A stretch of 40,956 bases of DNA, taken from the NCBI GenBank assembly GCA_964519615.1, contig CAZFIM010000019.1, positions 1 to 40,956 on the forward strand, in the 5' to 3' direction. Under the pieces are notes generated by a model. It saw nothing but the letters and a program-made list of their open reading frames with translations, made no database searches and was not told the origin of the DNA. Positions within the stretch are counted from its first letter, which is position 1; each line of letters starts with the position of its first letter. The translations under genes and the position numbers were made by a program. The DNA comes from CAZFIM01 sp964519615 (lineage in GTDB: Bacteria > Chloroflexota > Dehalococcoidia > GIF9 > UBA5629). This document shows positions 40,139-40,956 of the stretch, piece by piece.

Positions 40139-40956
40139 TTAAGAAAAACTCCTGCTTAACGATATCAACTCATTCAGCTTATCTACTGCTTTACCGCTGT
40201 CTATCATTATTGCAGCCAGAGTAACACCTTCAGTGAAACAGGGTACTCTGTCTGCAATAATAAAGGCTGCTGCCGCATTCATAAGAACGGCATCGCGGCG
40301 TGGACCTTTTTTCCCTGATAAAACATCCAGAAATATACGGGCATTTTCAGCACTATCGCCGCCCTTGAGGCTATCTTTTTCGGCACGCGAAAGGCCGCAT
40401 TCCTCCGGGGTAATCGAATGTGTTGTAATAGCGTTATCCTTAATCTGACAGATGCGTGTTTTCGCACAGACCGTTATTTCATCCAGCCCGTCTTCGCCGT
40501 ATACTACCATCGAATGCCGGCAGCCCAGGCCTTTCAGAACACAGGCGAGTTTCTCGAGCTGCAGGCTGTCGGCTACTCCGAGCAAGTACGAAGTGGCAGC
40601 GGCCGGATTGGTAAGGGGCCCGAGTATATTAAATACCGTGCGTATACCGATCTCGCGCCTAGTTGGAGCGGCATATTTCATGGCGGGGTGGAAATGAGGA
40701 GCGAACATAAATCCTATACTGATACGGTTAATACATTCTGCTACTTTTTCCGCATCGAGACCGATATTCACTCCCAACACCTCAAGTACGTCTGCGCTGC
40801 CGCACTTGCCGGTAGCCGCGCGGTTGCCGTGTTTGGCTACTTTTATTCCCCCGGCGGCAACGATAAAGGCGGTGAGGGTTGATATATTGAACGTTCCCGC
40901 GTTATCGCCGCCCGTACCCACTATATCCAGAAGATTATCACCGGCATGTACTGAAA
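40139..40956 (-). CDS. trpD: Anthranilate phosphoribosyltransferase (5' end cut by window)
   Basis: The C-terminal 272 residues of TrpD, which joins anthranilate to PRPP. The window edge removes the N-terminal helical domain. The PRPP loop is present as LLDIVGTGGDNAGTFNIST. KHGNRAATGKCGSADVLEVLG, FMFAPHFHPAMKYAAPTRREIGIRTVFNILGPLTNPA, and GEDGLDEI follow in order. Codons continue in frame to the window edge, so the GTG at 40921 is internal and not the start. trpE/trpG would be expected further upstream (to the right). Confidence 0.96.
   Translation of the reverse strand, partial: SVHAGDNLLDIVGTGGDNAGTFNISTLTAFIVAAGGIKVAKHGNRAATGKCGSADVLEVLGVNIGLDAEKVAECINRISIGFMFAPHFHPAMKYAAPTRREIGIRTVFNILGPLTNPAAATSYLLGVADSLQLEKLACVLKGLGCRHSMVVYGEDGLDEITVCAKTRICQIKDNAITTHSITPEECGLSRAEKDSLKGGDSAENARIFLDVLSGKKGPRRDAVLMNAAAAFIIADRVPCFTEGVTLAAIMIDSGKAVDKLNELISLSRSFS

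Overview
The window reads as a stretch of chromosome from an anaerobic bacterium of moderate GC, most probably a member of the Dehalococcoidia (Chloroflexota). That placement is inference. It rests on a DAHP synthase gene sitting inside a trpD-trpC-trpF-(DAHPS)-trpB-trpA run, on rpsU translationally coupled to a YqeY gene, and on many small secreted or membrane proteins with no cytochromes or oxygen-linked enzymes in view. No phage, transposase, IS element or CRISPR array is visible.

Layout. 1-598 shows no convincing gene. 599-4361 holds a MarR regulator, a short-chain dehydrogenase, a tRNA-Thr(CGU), an MFS carrier and a half-size permease, all on the minus strand. 4653-5699 (plus) carries a PNPOx-fold protein and a small lipoprotein. 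5713-6661 (minus) carries a zinc ribbon and a DUF4389 membrane protein broken by one frameshift. 6917-8995 (plus) carries rpsU, yqeY, a terminator and a DUF1015 protein. 9034-11899 (minus) carries a branched-chain-amino-acid-type binding lipoprotein and a DUF4956/VTC pair.

The most distinctive block is 12209-20564 (minus). A MacA/MacB-like ABC system (adaptor, ATPase, FtsX-type permease) is joined by three successive 4-nt overlaps to a 1062-residue exported protein with Asp-box repeats and a C-terminal membrane anchor. Upstream lie two secreted helical-repeat proteins, one containing a perfect 206-bp internal duplication. The 431-bp leader between the two groups is rich in palindromes.

20790-28440 mixes an iron-export-type ferritin/VIT1 fusion, a dihydrolipoyl-dehydrogenase-type flavoprotein, a possible nuclease-fold protein, a DUF5667 protein, two coupled genes of unknown function, an iron-sulfur-flavoprotein-like reductase, a DM13 lipoprotein and a NarL/LuxR regulator with a degenerate receiver. 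28706-35685 holds a DsrE-like protein, a two-gene ABC-2 exporter, membrane proteins, a flavodoxin, a GNAT acetyltransferase, 6-phosphofructokinase and a small coiled-coil protein.

35700-40956 (minus) is a tightly packed tryptophan operon read right to left: trpD (cut by the window edge), trpC, trpF, DAHP synthase, trpB, trpA. The DAHP synthase feeds the shikimate pathway, so the operon couples the aromatic entry step to the terminal branch. Several start codons were moved inward from the longest reading frame where a Shine-Dalgarno sequence (SD) favoured it; each case is stated in its entry.
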